The position numbers and the translations under genes were made by a program. Under the pieces are notes generated by a model that saw only the letters and a list, made by a program, of their open reading frames with translations, ran no database searches and was not told where the DNA came from. A DNA stretch of 64,000 nucleotides, from NCBI GenBank assembly GCA_050084515.1, contig CM114274.1:3782001-3846000 (forward strand), in the 5' to 3' direction. The stretch is from Blasia pusilla. Lineage: Eukaryota > Marchantiophyta > Marchantiopsida > Blasiales. This document shows, one piece after another, positions 12,021 to 24,841 of this stretch. Position 1 is the stretch's first letter. The number at the start of each line of letters is the position of its first letter.

Positions 12021-13345
12021 TTGGCATTTGCCATGGTCATGATTGCCAAGAAGTACATGTATGGCAACTGCACGGAAAGGTACATATGCGGTAATTATCG
12101 ACCTATCAATCGGAAAAATGAAGTTGATATGTACATTATGCCTATCCCAAAGGAGACCTTTGATGTCACTATTTATGCAAAGATATGTAGTTCAATGGAT
12201 TTTAGAGCTAAATACAATCAACTACCTATCAAATTAGAGGAAAGACAGAAACATAATTTTGGGGCATTAATCCTCATTAGAAGGATCTTTTTAAACCAAT
12301 GGCAGCTCTTACCATTTTGGTTGAAGGATGCCTCGAAAATTTTCAGAAAATCATGGATAGGATCTTGGTAGCTTTGGATTGTTACATTCATAACATCATA
12401 GTCCTCAATTTCAAAATGGAGGAGCATGAACGACATTTTTATCGAGGTGTCTCCATGATTGGATGAACATGGGATGAATGTACATGTAGCAAGTGCATGT
12501 TCTTCTATGATTAGATTGAGTATCTAGGTTATCGAATATATTTGGATGGCTTACGAGTTCAAAAATAAAGATATAGATTATTTCACACCCTACAAATGTG
12601 ATTTGAGCTTGCACATTTTTTAGATTGGAAAACTACTATTAGAGATACATTAAGGATTTTACTGCAATAGCAAAGTTTAATTTGTGACTATGTTAACAAA
12701 GTTGGATCACAAGTGGCTCTAAGGGGATGAGTTTTACTGCAAATACTAGTTTAGCTTTTATTGTCAAGATAATGGTATACTTCTTCACATTCACCGTGCA
12801 ATGCATGCAATTATTGATAGACAAAAAATCATGGTATGCACTTTCGTGTATTAGCTAAAGCATTACGTTTATCTAGTGGAGATCATATCCACTCTGGTAT
12901 TTTTAGTGGCTCAAGAGCTGGTTGACATACATGAAATCTTAAGGAGACCATCAAGTGATGTTCATTCCAATTGCACATAGATTGGAGTTTGTTAATGTTG
13001 GATCTTGGAGTGATCTTGACCTAACGAGATGATGAGGGGAGAGCTTTTGATAGCCACTCAAATAATATTGTTGAGCCACAGTATAGTCTACAAGGGTAAA
13101 TTCTTGGTTGTAATATTAATGTGGGTCATAGTAAATTTTAGATGTTATCTATTCAGTAAACCCTTTACCCTCACCATTGATTATGAGGCTAAGGAAATAC
13201 GACAAGTTTACAATCTTCCTTGCATTATGGGCTCTTGTATTAAAGAAGTATGATTTCCAAGTGATTGATCTACCAAGATGACTTGACCACGATGTAGATG
13301 GGTTATGTTGTAACCTATACTCGACTCTCTAGTCTGCAAAACATG
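12021..13345 (+). pseudogene. Ty3/gypsy RT-RNase H remnant
   Basis: Across different frames one can follow the gypsy order: NYRPIN (for DYRPLN) near 12094; SSMDFRAKYNQLPI near 12191; LPFWLKDASKIF near 12311; a CYIHDIIVLNF segment (YxDDI-like, first Asp replaced by His) near 12380; HF.RGVSMIG; then RYIKDFTAIAK near 12640. Further on, SKPFTLTIDYEA near 13155 and WALVLKKYDFQVI near 13225 match the RNase H end and connection. Many stops and frameshifts show an old, dead copy. Confidence 0.75.
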
Positions 13346-14940
13346 ATTGGAGCCTAGTCGCATAATGAGAGCGATGAGGATATGGCACTTAGATGGCGTG
13401 AATCTGCACATTTGGGATTATTGTCCATGGAGAGCCATTTGACTTTAACTTTGATAATACGGTCAATATAAGAGTTCCCCAATCCAAAGGTTGGCAAGGA
13501 GATAACATGTGGTTGAGAAATCGACAAGGATGGAGTTGTCTTGGAGTACTTGTTCATTGTAAGCATAGGGGGTATATTAGGTGCTAGAGAGCAAGATCAC
13601 ATTTTACAACGAGCCAAGCGGTTTAGACGGGAAGGAATACATGTTTACGAGTATAGTAGGATGGTAGAGTGCAAGTGATGCATGTCTTTTCCTTTGTAAG
13701 GAGATATGCAACATGCCAACAAGGAGTTGGAAAAATCCAGAGTAAAGCGCATATAAATATATATGGCAAGTGTGTTTTTAATTGATGTTAGATTGCTATT
13801 ATGTTAGTATATGTGTATGTGTGACAATGATGCATGTTGTATAACGATGCATATTCGCCCTATAGAGAATATGTAATGAAGTTAATTTCATGCATTGCAT
13901 ATGCATTTATTATCCAAAGTGTCATTGTTGATTTTTAGTAGACAATTAATATTTTTACATAAGTAATCTTATCAAAGTTCTTAATACGGTAGGTAGAACT
14001 TGGTTATCTATAACCCATATTTGGATGTTTACATGTACATGCCACATACAATTATTGAAAGGATGATTATGACTTGATTACTTACCGAAATTTGGGTGAT
14101 ATGAGTGCACATATTATGCTTATCTAGGATTGATCAAGACAATGGTTTACCTCATTTTAGAAAGACTTGTCTTTTTATAGTACAACTTTCTAAGTACAAA
14201 CTACAAGATTACAAGATTAATACAGACCTAATAAGACCGAGGAAACCGGAGTATTGTAAGGGCTCAACAATCTGATTTCGATGTGGAGTAACACGATGAC
14301 AGGAATAATGAGAGCATTAACGTAAACATGGAATCTATTCACATCATCCGAACGTTCAAAAGTTCATATCCAAAAGTCAAAACTTCTGCATAGTGTCTTG
14401 CGTTCTACTACCTTTGCGCTCGGAAACCGAGTATTGTAAGGGCTGTAAATACTTTTCATTATCTTCCTAGACAAGATTACTTTGGCTTCAAAATTAGAAG
14501 GGAAAAAAAATGGCCATACTTCCAAATAAGACTCTTCTTGAAGTAGAAAAAAACCAAAATTTTGAATATCATGAATTTCTTCTGGTGATTGTTAGCAAAC
14601 AACACTCTTTGCTACATAAATCAATGACAAACAAAGTCCTATGAACCAAATAATGGACACTTGTTTAGAATTAGTTAATACTCCTCTTCATGCCAACAAC
14701 TTACCCATTCTAAAATACAATTACAATGCTTGCCCCTTCAAACCATACCCACCTATTCTATCATAATCCTACTCCCATCCCCTCCATAGAAAAGTTAGAA
14801 ATTTCAAAGTGATCTATCTTTGTTTTTCACCCAAACCAACGTTGGAAAGGAAACGTCCACTTTGCCACCATTAAAAACTCCGAATGAAGTGTGTTTAAAA
14901 CGTGTTTGGACTCGTTTAGCATACTACGTTGAAGCATACT
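13346..14940. other. AT-rich intergenic, no gene recognised
   Basis: It may contain the rest of the gypsy element (integrase end, 3' LTR), but I find no motif. A short block, CGGAAACCG(G)AGTATTGTAAGGGCT, occurs twice, near 14244 and 14421. Nothing else stands out. Confidence 0.5.
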
Positions 14941-14941
14941 T

Positions 14942-15033
14942 AATGGAATCTTGACTAAAGCTATCTCTTTGAAACACGTTACTGCTTCAACAGTAACGTG
15001 TTTCAAAGAGATAGCTTTAGTCAAGATTCCATT
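14942..15033. repeat. Perfect hairpin, 42-bp arms, 8-nt loop
   Basis: The left arm is 14942-14983, beginning AATGGAATCTTGACTAAAGC and ending CACGTTACT. The right arm is 14992-15033, its exact reverse complement. The loop is GCTTCAAC. Identity is complete across all 42 pairs, unusual in a region where other repeats are degraded. It could be a young foldback element, an inverted duplication or a small-RNA precursor. It contains the sub-motif AACACGTTACTGCTTCAACA. No gene overlaps it convincingly. Confidence 0.95.
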
Positions 15034-16690
15034 GAAGCACATGCCTTTCGATTCTTGCACATGCACTCAGACTTCAATAAATAAATAGATTTCAATTTCT
15101 TGCATAGGTCTGCCTACGATGAGATGGCAATGCTTCACTCCGCTGTGGTATATTATCCTTGAAACCTAGCAAGTGACCTCATAGTGTATATATTATCCTC
15201 AAAACTATGAAATCACTCGGAATCGCCCTTACTAGTGGACGATGCCGAATGCCTTTTCAACCTCATAGCCTTTTCAACCGATGGATGAATATGTGCCCTT
15301 CAAATGAATATGTGAAATGTGAATAGAGATACTCCGTAATAAAACCATCTCATCTCCCCAAGTAATTACTCCCTCTCCCCTTTGGAGCAACTTTTCTCCA
15401 AACTCGAGTTTCAATCTTCTCCCAATCTTTAGTTAGTTTGTATTAAGAAACCCAAAACTGGTTTGTACTTGCACTCGAGTACAATCATACTGGTTTGTCC
15501 TGACACTCGAGTACAATCGTGACAACTTTGAGGCTTTTTGGATCGCTGGAGAGCATCAACAAAGCCTGAAATAGATTTCCAAATCACGAACTTCAGGCGA
15601 TTAAATGAGCGTAGATGGGGAATCGATCAGGGCGATGATCAAGAAACAAGGTCTGACTGGTCACAAGAGAGTTGGGTATCAACATCACAAATTCGCCATG
15701 ACTACAGTATACAAAGGTTTGAGCCTTCACTCTTCTCAACGATCGCTGATTGTGAAGCTGCGGACTGGACTGTAAACAAAAACTATGCCCAAAATTAATT
15801 TACTACCTATTGAAGGTTGAACCCATGTGTCTACCTCTTGGGCTTAATGGGTAATTCTCTCTACCTCTAATATTCAAGCCTCCTCATGGGCGCTTTAGCT
15901 CCATCTGTCGCGGTAACTGCCAGTCTTCCAGAAAGAGACGAAGTTCATCAAAGAGGCAGATGATCTGTCAATCCGGCCCTATTATATCCTGTCCATTAAA
16001 CTACGGGAAAGAGATGAAACCTGAACAAAAGCTGCATAATAATCTGTACATTCAGTACTCATCTTCACGAAGTTCAAATTTACTTTCCAATCCTCAGTCA
16101 GTGACACTTAGCACCACTGTGCCTTCTTTTCTCTATCCACCAAACGTCCCTCTTTCAACTTCTCTTGAAAGTGAATAGAGGGAGAATTGAGCAAAAGCAC
16201 AAACTGGCTTCTCTTCTGATCATTATACTGTAGACATACTTGAACAAGTAGACAGACTCGTGTGGCTGAGTTCGGTTCAGGTCCTCATGCCGGGACTATC
16301 CAAGACCCCTTTTGCCACGTTTTTCATCTTTCATGGGTTTGACTGGATGGCTGCTCCCTCACCAATAACTAAAAAAGTACAAACACTCATCCTCGGACTT
16401 CCCCAACCACGAAACAAACCAGTCGTAAATACAGAATCAGAATCGAACAGCAGCACAATGCTAATCTGCTACCCTCGTTCTTCCAAATGGTTGCAGTATA
16501 TCACCTTCGGTAAAATATCACATTGAAATATAAAACTATTATAAGGAAGTATTAAAATGCTGTGGCAGAATATATTACCACATTATTATTGCTTAATTGT
16601 AAGAGAATATAGAAAGGTTCCAACTTTCGATGCATTACTGATACTTTGGACCAATCAAGTTTCTTAACATACCTTAGCTGACCCAAACAC
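15034..16690. other. Intergenic, downstream of SMG7
   Basis: I see no recognisable protein. A near-duplicate motif, ACTGGTTTGT..T..CACTCGAGTACAATC, occurs twice within 15458-15519. Short open frames around 15540-15800 and 16260-16520 lack known motifs. Part of the right end could still belong to the 3' transcript of SMG7. Confidence 0.4.
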
Positions 16691-16699
16691 CTTGATTTG

Positions 16700-17894
16700 A
16701 GCCTGTCTTTTTGAGACCAAACAAAGATGATACACCACCGTATCTACTGCTTCCAACCAACTAACTAGAATAGCTCCATACGGGATAGGCATCTACTGCA
16801 TCTGATAACTACACGAGGAGCACTACCCAACAACGCTTCGAGTAGGTCTATCTGCTTTGATGAGGATTTTGTTCCCACAATACCAGCTTCAGCCACAGGC
16901 GACGAGTTGGAGGAGCAACCTCGCATTGAGAAGAGAAACCTTTCATCAATATCCTGCGAAAGCCACGCAGGTTCCACAACCACTCCTACACTGGAGTATC
17001 ACTTGATCATAACTTGTTGCAACACACCGTGGTCACTGAATAATAACCTTGATGCACATGACCATGGCAGTTAACTAAGAACCAGGGCATACCAAGTTTT
17101 CCAACACCGAAGCATTTGATACATCTGTAGCCTGCACTCTGTTCGGATGCTTCTCTGTGCAGGCAGTAGATGATCCAAGCTCATTGAAGTCCCGAGGGTA
17201 AAACCCATCCAATGACAGTTGATATGGGTTAGAGGACCACCAGTTTCTCATGCACGCTCGCCGAAAGCACATTCAGTAATCAGTCGGATTCCATTTCAGG
17301 GCAGCACCCCCTTAATCTATGTTGAGTTTCCGCATGCTATATAAAGGTAAGGTGAGCATTCACGCAAGTGAGCCCAGGTAGGAAAGTGAGCGTAGCTCTT
17401 CTTCTGTCCATTGGCAGCCTAAGTCGTGCCTCACTGAAGGACCACTTAGAAGGATGTTTGCAGGCGCCAGAATCCTAGAATGTTACTTTCAAGCACAGGA
17501 ACAGCTCCTTCAGAACTTTATCATGGCCCAAGGGTGGTTGCAAATCTTCGTATGCAATGCTAGGATTAACATTCAGACTGAAGTTCACCTGCGTGCAATA
17601 AGCAAATCTTAGATCTTCTGAAACAATCCAGAACTCCAAAGGCATTCAAAATAAAGAACTCTCTACAAAGATATTATCTTCTGCTGTCTTCTACCAACCC
17701 ACTACTTCAATAGCGTCTGCTTGCACGCTCTCAAATACATGCCCAGCCAAATTCAACAACACGAAATTGCTCCACCAACTGGAAATCTAGAGTTCACTTG
17801 CCTAAATGGACAACCAAAAATTAGTTGCAACTGCAATAAATGCAAAAAGATGAATTGAGAATATTGATTACATACCAGACGAGACAGTAGTAGT
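16700..17894 (-). other. Presumed 3'UTR or 3' flank of SMG7
   Basis: Reading on the minus strand after the stop at 17895, the sequence is less AT-rich than its surroundings and lacks a long coding frame. A strong donor-like site, CTG then GTATGTAATC, has its GT at 17875-17874, only 20 nt past the stop. A matching acceptor, TTATTGCACGCAG, ends at 17589 (287-nt candidate intron); a nearer one ends at 17802. Another donor-like GTATGCCC is at 17092. No clear poly(A) signal was fixed. SMG7 mRNA in Arabidopsis is known to have 3'UTR introns, so this deserves RNA evidence. Confidence 0.4.
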
Positions 17895-17940
17895 TTACGA
17901 AACAAATGGATCCCGTGAATGGTACTGTCCATACCACAGC

Positions 17941-17976
<36 letters not shown>

Positions 17977-18093
17977 AAGAGAAGAAGTTGATCCTGCTGG
18001 AGCTGATACTGTTGCTGAGAGTCGTAATCATACTGCTGGGCTCCATACTGAATTTGTGGTTGCTCCACTCCATAATCAAGCCTCTGGCTCTCA

Positions 18094-18129
<36 letters not shown>

Positions 18130-21100
18130 AACAGTTGCTCCAGAAGTTGGGAATTGTACTGATGCCTCTGGTTATCTAATTCTATCTGACTATCCAACGG
18201 TTCTTGCTGAGAGATTCCCATGCCAGGAAATGGGTAGACTGTTGTAGCTTTCGAACCAGGGGTCGGTGGTGTATTCATGGTTCCACTCGACCAAATACCA
18301 CAGTCTGAGCTATAAAGTGAAGAGCCCTGACCTTGGTAGTACCCAGTTTGACCGATATTTCCCTTGTGAGAGTAGTCATCCAGCCAACCATAATCATCAA
18401 CTGCTACAGTTTCATCTCTATCTTTCCTCCGCAAACCTGGGAGGGTCTTTGATCCACTCTGTAGGTTATCTACTACTCCACTTGCCAAAGTCTTAGTAGG
18501 AAGGGGACCAAACCCAGGAGGAGGACGCATTCCAGAGGGCCTTGCTGAACTAGCTGGCATATTATTGGAATTCTGCACGCTGCTGGATGATGTAGTTGGA
18601 ACTGTTGATATTCCATTACTGAGATTGACATACTTGGTGGGTAGTGGAAGAGAAGGTTTAACCACCTCTGTCTCAACAGAGGATTCTGCTCCACCATCCA
18701 TAGAAGTCAATGGAGGAAATGTGCGTCCACTAGACCCATTGCGAGAGTTGAGCACTGGCACATCCCCAGTGGGAAAGGTCCCATTTGTCACACTAGGAGC
18801 TGTAAAGGCATTTGAAGGAGCTCCATTGGTTTCCTTGACAGATGCTTGGATCAAGCTATCTAAAGACAAGGTTGATTGAGGTAGACCTCCCATTGAGCCA
18901 CCTTGTTGTCTGCTGTAATTGAAACTCCCTAGAGTCAAGTTCGAAAGCCCTGCTAAGGTAACAGTGTTCAAGTTTGTGCTCCACAAGGAGTTGCTCACAG
19001 CCAGCTTTGGTTGCCCAATCACTCCCGTAAATTTCTCCGAACCATTACCAAAAATATTGGTACCTGAGGGAACATCCCATGGTGCAAGGGATGCTGCAGG
19101 GAATCCTGACGAAGATCCACTACTTATACGATTCAACCAGTCTTCTGCTGAGCTTGGTCCATAAGCATAGGGACTTTTGATTCCTCCTAGGTCCTCATTC
19201 ATTAAGTTGTGGACTGCAGGCAAGGAAGGGATCAAACTTGGCAAGGAAGAACTAGCACTTTCTGAACGACTCGCTCCCATAGAAGTATTACTCAGAACTT
19301 GGGGTGTGGACATCTGATCAGTAGTACTTTGAGACGGCAGGACCAGTGCATCCGCAACAAAATGATTATTATCTAATGTTGCTGGGGTCAGACGCGGCAA
19401 ATCTTGAGGAGTTGCATGAGAAGCTCCAGAAACACCCCTGGAAATCTCAAGATTACCTGAAAGTCCATATCCTGGTACTGTAGTAGGAGAGACATCCACT
19501 TTAGTGCTAGTCCCTTGAGCAACTACTAAATTGTTCCAGGCAACCTCAGAAGAAATTGGAACTTGAATTTCCTTCACCATAGGCTTGAAGACAATCACTT
19601 CCTCGTCCTCTTCCTCTTGGCGAAGAAAAGGAGCTTTGGAGGACAGAAGAGAAATGTGACCCTCAGCTGTTTCCTTAACCCAGCTACCACCTGAAACGGA
19701 GACTTCATCCAGCTCTTCCAGAACATCCTCAGGCAACACATTTGTGTTATCCAATCCAGGAACAGCATCCACACCATTAATTTTTTTCCCACGCATCTCT
19801 CCAGCCAAGACAAACTTCTCAGTATCTTCATCAAAACAGATTCCTTTGTCAGTGCCTTCCAGGGCACTTGCAATGGCTTTACCAGCTGCCAACAGCCTCT
19901 GAATGCGCACCTCCCTTTCCTTCTTATCACCTAGACCAACACGAGGGGTCCGCTTGGAATAATCTAGTGTCAGCTGCGCTGGAACAACAGGCACAAAACC
20001 TCGCAATTCGTAGTCTTCCCACAGTGCCACTCCACCCGCAGTTTCCCCGTCACCAAACCCACTCAAAGACCCTAGACCACCTTCTAGTGAGCCACCACTA
20101 TGAATTTTATTAGCTCCAGAACAGCTATTTAACAGAGTGATGCTTTGCCTCCAGAAGAAAGACCGAGCATTGGCCTGCTTCTCATCAATATCATTGCCAG
20201 CTGACATTTCTGGCCTACATGCCAACCACTCTAAGAACATCAGCATGGCAGGGAGCAGAGGACTTTTGTTGACTACCCTTGCATCTGCACACCTGCGCAT
20301 GAGTCGACCCACACATTCAAAGGCAGCAGTGAAAGCATGCTGGAAGAGGGCAGAGCGCTGAAGTATTTCTGCATAGGTTGGATGATGAGAATCAGGACCC
20401 CAATTGACGTTGTGCACCGTGAATATAAGGATGGCAACAAGTTGTAGAAAGCCTGCAGCCCCACCACTGCCAGTTCCAATGCCACTACGATGATCTGAAC
20501 CCAGCCCTGCTTCCAAAGTTGCATCCTCTGGAGAAAGCAGCTCCTCCAACTCACGAACAGTGGCCATGTATACTTCGGAGAAGGTTTCCAGACTGCCAGA
20601 ATCATCAATAGTTTATCAGAAGAAATAGATTAGGTATACTTGTGATGGACAAGATACAACTCCACTGGCCATGGCTCTGAGATTTCCGCATCTTACACAT
20701 GTGTTACTACAACAGAAACTTGATGTTTACTAGAAGGTAGGGAAATCCTTAAACTGTTGCTCTGGACACAAGAAAAAGGTAGGTTTCTTGTGATGCACAC
20801 GATAATGACACCAACTACAAACATTTCTTGAAGCTGACTGCACCAGTCACCAACCACCCAAGCCTCTTGCGACCATGGTCACTGCATGATCCCCATACCC
20901 TTTGACACCCACAAAATCTCCAGCAAGATGGAATCATCCCCACATCTGGACAGTCCTCAAACACAAAAGCACCAATGTCCTCCAAGCTTTTTCACTGTAA
21001 TACTCAAGTTGACAGTGGGAGTCAAGTTAATTTGATTCCCCTTCTACTAATTTCTTAGTGCCAGTTTCAGACACAGGCAATTGGCAAGTCCAATCAAGAA

Positions 21101-23998
21101 CTCTTCATACCTTGTTTTCGTGAAAAGTATGCCGTTCAGTCTAACGAAACGGACACGAAATCTCTTCCTTATTTCCCCAATGTCTGCTCCCTCGAGGGCA
21201 TGATCTTTTACTGCAAGCTTCAATGCACCATCACCCACAGGAACAATTCTATCTCCTCTTCCTGATTTGTTCTTATCAGACGATTTGCTGGCATCCACTT
21301 TCACAGGTGGGACTGCTTCATGTGAAGGGAGTTGCACATAGTGGTTCCGATTCTGTAGAAGACACACAAATCTCTTAGGCATTTTCCTGCTTCACTCCAG
21401 CCCGCGAGGATCCAAGGGCTATCACGCCAACGCTTAAAAGAAGCACAACCCTGTGAGCAACTCCCTCCCCCATCTCAGAAATTATCTCAGAAGTATCATT
21501 CAGATGACAAGGACAGACCAATCATCCTCCATATTCAATTTCATTGGAGGAAATCCACTCCTTTACAGTGGTTTCCCACGCAATTCTCCGTTATCTTGGA
21601 ACAAAGGTCTACACATGGATCCACATTAGGCTATCTACAATCATAAAATCTAATACAGGTTTCTCAAGAGACTATTGCCCATGACTCCATAGCTCGGAAG
21701 ATCACTACCGAACAATCGAGATTCCTCTAGTACTCTCTCTGCATTTGTCCATCTAATAACTTGACCATATTGTAGGCCATGGATTCTACCAGACCACACT
21801 GAGAAGACTGCCCTTCACCAACCACACACTCCACTCCCACATAGTAATGGAAGTAGTCTAGGGCGCATTCCACAATGACCCACCCAGATAGTCTTTGTCC
21901 GACAAAGACAATCTGCGAACAAGAAGCACCCTCTAATTCATGGTGAGAGCTATCAGGAGGCAACATATTTCATTGACTAGGACCAATAACTCATCACTCC
22001 AGATACTAGTCAAATGGTGATGGGAACCTGTTTACCTTCTCGAAAAGAATTATCAGGTTGTCTCGTGCAGTAAGAAATGGACTTTCCACGGCCAGGCTGC
22101 GAAAGTAGCGATAGACTGCAAGCAATTCGTCACCAACATATGTTGCTAGCACAGCTAACTGCAGTTTCAAACAAAAACAGGTCAACACTTTGCAACCAAC
22201 CCTTGATTTGAATCAGACAGCGATGGGCCATACTCACAAGACTTATGCAGGATACAACCAAATCCTCTTTGTACAATAACATTAAGAGCGATATAGCAAC
22301 ACCTAACCTATCTACATGGATATGCAAAGAGCGAGTCGAAATTAGAACGCAGCAGTAAATAGCAGTCCGTCACCCACAACCTCTACCTCTTGAATTTCCC
22401 TCACCTGATTATGGGGATTGCCACTAGATGGCCACAAAGAAATTGCCTGTTGGTAGTATCCAGCTGCAACTGACCAATCGCGACTGCGAACATCTGCATC
22501 TCCATGGGACTCCTTGTACCGTGCTAGGTCACCCAAGAAAATTAGGCAGCGGTGGCAAGAGAGATCACAACTCTTTAATTCTGCCGCTCTCTGCTCGTCC
22601 CTAACAGAGCCAACTTGCTCTACTTCAAAAGGAGAGTAATCTTGGGGTAGTCCATGTTTTGCCCTGAGCTTGAGAATCAAGTTATGATAAAACCCAGTTG
22701 CTTCGGCAAGAAAACTTTTAAAAACGGCCAGGATCTTGTGTGAAGTATCTCTTCGTGCTGGCAGTTTTGCTCCTGGCATGGGAATAGCGGGAGCAGAGGC
22801 TGCAGCCGCAGCAGCAGCTGTGCTTTTCCGAATCCGAGCCCTAAACTCTTCGATACATTTGTAATGCAGACGCCAGATTGCCTGCTCAATTTCGTGGGAT
22901 TCAGAAAATTCATGATCTTCAAGAATAACGGCTTCATAACTCTCGCAAATTCGGTTTCGAAGTGCCCTGACACTGGGATCGAATGGGCCCTTCCCTTGGA
23001 GCAAAGACCGTAACTGTTTCTCAAGCTCTAAGGCCTGCACAGGACAGTTGATTGATTGTCAAAACAAACGACAGGCACCAAGTAGAAAAAAAAACACACT
23101 CAACTTAGGGAAATCTAAAGCGCAAGATGTGCAGGTTTACAAGTGCACAACATTTACCATGTACGTACGTACAACTAAGACGGCATTCCCAACGACGGCA
23201 CGACTCCCTCCGTGGAGGCCAAGACGTGAGAGGAGGCCAAGCATCCGGAGCAAGGCATATGGTAAAGAAAAAAACACCATTACGTGAAATCCCTGAGAGC
23301 CTCCAGCCTCGCTACCCCCAGATTTCTTCACGAAAAGCAGTTGGTGATAACCAGACCATACATCTAGGCGTGTTTACACTAAACTTCTCAAACCAGCGTA
23401 AGATCTGCGGAAGTGTCGCGAAATGTTTCCCGCTGCAAGTAGATCTCTCCGTCCAACTTAAGAGCGTATTCGACTAGTGACGCAGAGGAGTTGCGATACA
23501 AGTAAGCTGTAAAAGGAGCCATGAAACACCGACCCTACCCACTTACAACAAGACGACAATCCACATCGTCTTCGTTGAAAGATAAAAGGAGCAAACGTAG
23601 ACGGCGGCATTCCTACAAACTCTTAGCCCACCCTCGAGGCAAGAAAGGAGAAGAATGTAGTTCGAGGGCGCGTATCCAGCGCTGGAAGACTCGTGTGCGA
23701 CGACACAAAGAGAGACAGCAAAAGCCCCTGGCGAATACTTGCCTGGAGAGGAAGGAGAAAAGAACCAGCCACTCACTCCCCGTGGACCAAAAACATGTAG
23801 AAAGAAACTAGGGGCTTGGAAAATATCGCATACAGTACCATAGATGCTCGGCAAATACCACTGATGAGTGTTATGTCCAGACAGACCGAGCAAGTGCTCA
23901 AGCCACATCCGAAGAGACGGGGTTACCTGATTGTAACGCTGCTGAGCCAGGGCTCGAGAAGATGGGGCAGCAGAGGTGGGGTTACTTGGCAGGGTCAT
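17895..23998 (-). CDS. SMG7: SMG7/EST1-like nonsense-mediated decay factor
   Basis: Coding exons on the minus strand are 23998-23927, 23034-22405, 22158-22036, 21352-21111 and 20592-17895; all introns are GT-AG. They sum to 3765 nt, 1254 aa plus stop. The start ATG at 23998 gives MTLPSN..SAAPSSRALAQQ, matching the family's N-terminus. Residues about 25-275 form the 14-3-3-like/TPR helical domain (ESYEAVILEDHEFSE, IWRLHYK, SWPSSGNPHNQ-type ending, YRYFRSLAV, TARDNLI). Residues about 340-620 match the EST1 binding region (RFVRLNGILFT, ILIFTVHNV, FMEWLA-type FLEWLACRP, ALWEDYELRGFVP at 545-557). The tail is low-complexity with two poly-Q runs (about 1177-1188 and 1229-1240). The family binds phosphorylated UPF1 in the cytoplasm and directs decay of nonsense mRNAs; in Arabidopsis it is also needed for meiotic exit. 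No stop or frameshift is seen, so it looks functional. Confidence 0.93.
18096..18128 (-). repeat. Coding CAG/CTG microsatellite (poly-Q) in SMG7
   Basis: Eleven CTG units on the plus strand encode the first poly-glutamine run of the SMG7 tail. A second, interrupted CTG/TTG tract at about 17939-17975 encodes the other run. Such tracts vary in length between alleles. The flanking peptide is also Q/Y-rich. Confidence 0.9.
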
Positions 23999-24720
23999 CC
24001 TCCATCGCTCTTCAACCTCGCATCTTTCTTTTAATCTAACTCCTCCTCGTCGCCCCGTCTGCCAGTACCGCTCTCTTCCACTCTCTTCTCTGTCCACAAT
24101 CTTAGCTCTCTATCCTTAACCGCAACTCCCTCCCTCCACTCTTACCACCGCCCGCTGCTGCTGTCGAAGGACCACGATCTTCTCCCCGTGTTCCTCTTTC
24201 CCTGCCTTGCGCACCACCTCGCACCAATCTCCCTCTCTGCCACCTCGTCGCCGCACCACGGACGTCCCTCTCCTCTTCCCCACTTTCGGGCCCCCCTTAC
24301 CTAGAAACCAATGACCTCCCTCACCTCCAATCACTCCAACACAATAATTACTCCCTGCGCGTCCGTTCTCCCTTTCTTCCTGCTCGCACACTCCACTGAT
24401 GTCTCATGCCCGCCCCGGCCCCCGCCTCGCTGCGCTCCGCTTCCCTGTGCCTCCGAGCCTCGCTGCTGGCGTGATGATCGGATCTCACCCTCTTCCTTCT
24501 CCTTCTTCGGGGAGAAGACAGAGCCTTCACAGACGAGAGGCGAACAAGGAGCACACGAGGTACGCAAAAGGCTCATGAAGTAAGACCCGTACAGTGCGCA
24601 CGCACTCACACACACACACTCTCTTCTGATCTCTCTCCCTCTCTTCCGCTGTCACTTCCGCCACCGTAGATACCCTCCCGTCCGTCCGTCCGTCCGTCGC
24701 GCTACCGCAGCGTTCTCCCC
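23999..24720 (-). promoter_or_regulatory. SMG7 leader and promoter region, GA-rich on gene strand
   Basis: Upstream of the SMG7 start the minus strand is rich in GAGAG and GAGGAG blocks (24000-24280), then GC-rich (24400-24720), with (CA)n/(CT)n at 24605-24645 and four TCCG units near 24681. This contrasts with the AT-rich surroundings and fits a 5'UTR and promoter. GA repeats are binding sites of plant BBR/BPC factors. A TSS cannot be placed. Confidence 0.5.
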
Positions 24721-24731
24721 CTCCTCGCCGC

Positions 24732-24841
24732 CGCACGCTTCTCCGCGAGCGACACACCGTCTTCGCCCACCGCACGCTTCTCAGCGAGCGAGACACCGTC
24801 TTGGCCCACCGCACGCGTCGCCGCGAGCGAGAGACACCGCC
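24732..24841. repeat. 39-bp tandem repeat, about 2.8 copies
   Basis: Units begin CGCACGCTTCTCCGCGAGCG at 24732, CGCACGCTTCTCAGCGAGCG at 24771 and CGCACGCGTCGCCGCGAGCG at 24810. The first two are exactly 39 bp; the third is partial (32 bp). GC is very high. It lies in the upstream region of SMG7. Confidence 0.9.

Noticed and set aside
16765-17272. Open frames in the SMG7 3' flank (65 and 72 aa)
   Set aside because: No motif, no clear start, and they lie within the presumed 3'UTR. I could not support a separate gene.
17753-18247. Poly-Ala, poly-Leu and Ser-rich frames overlapping the SMG7 tail
   Set aside because: They are alternate-frame readings of the CAG/CTG tracts and lack any independent support.
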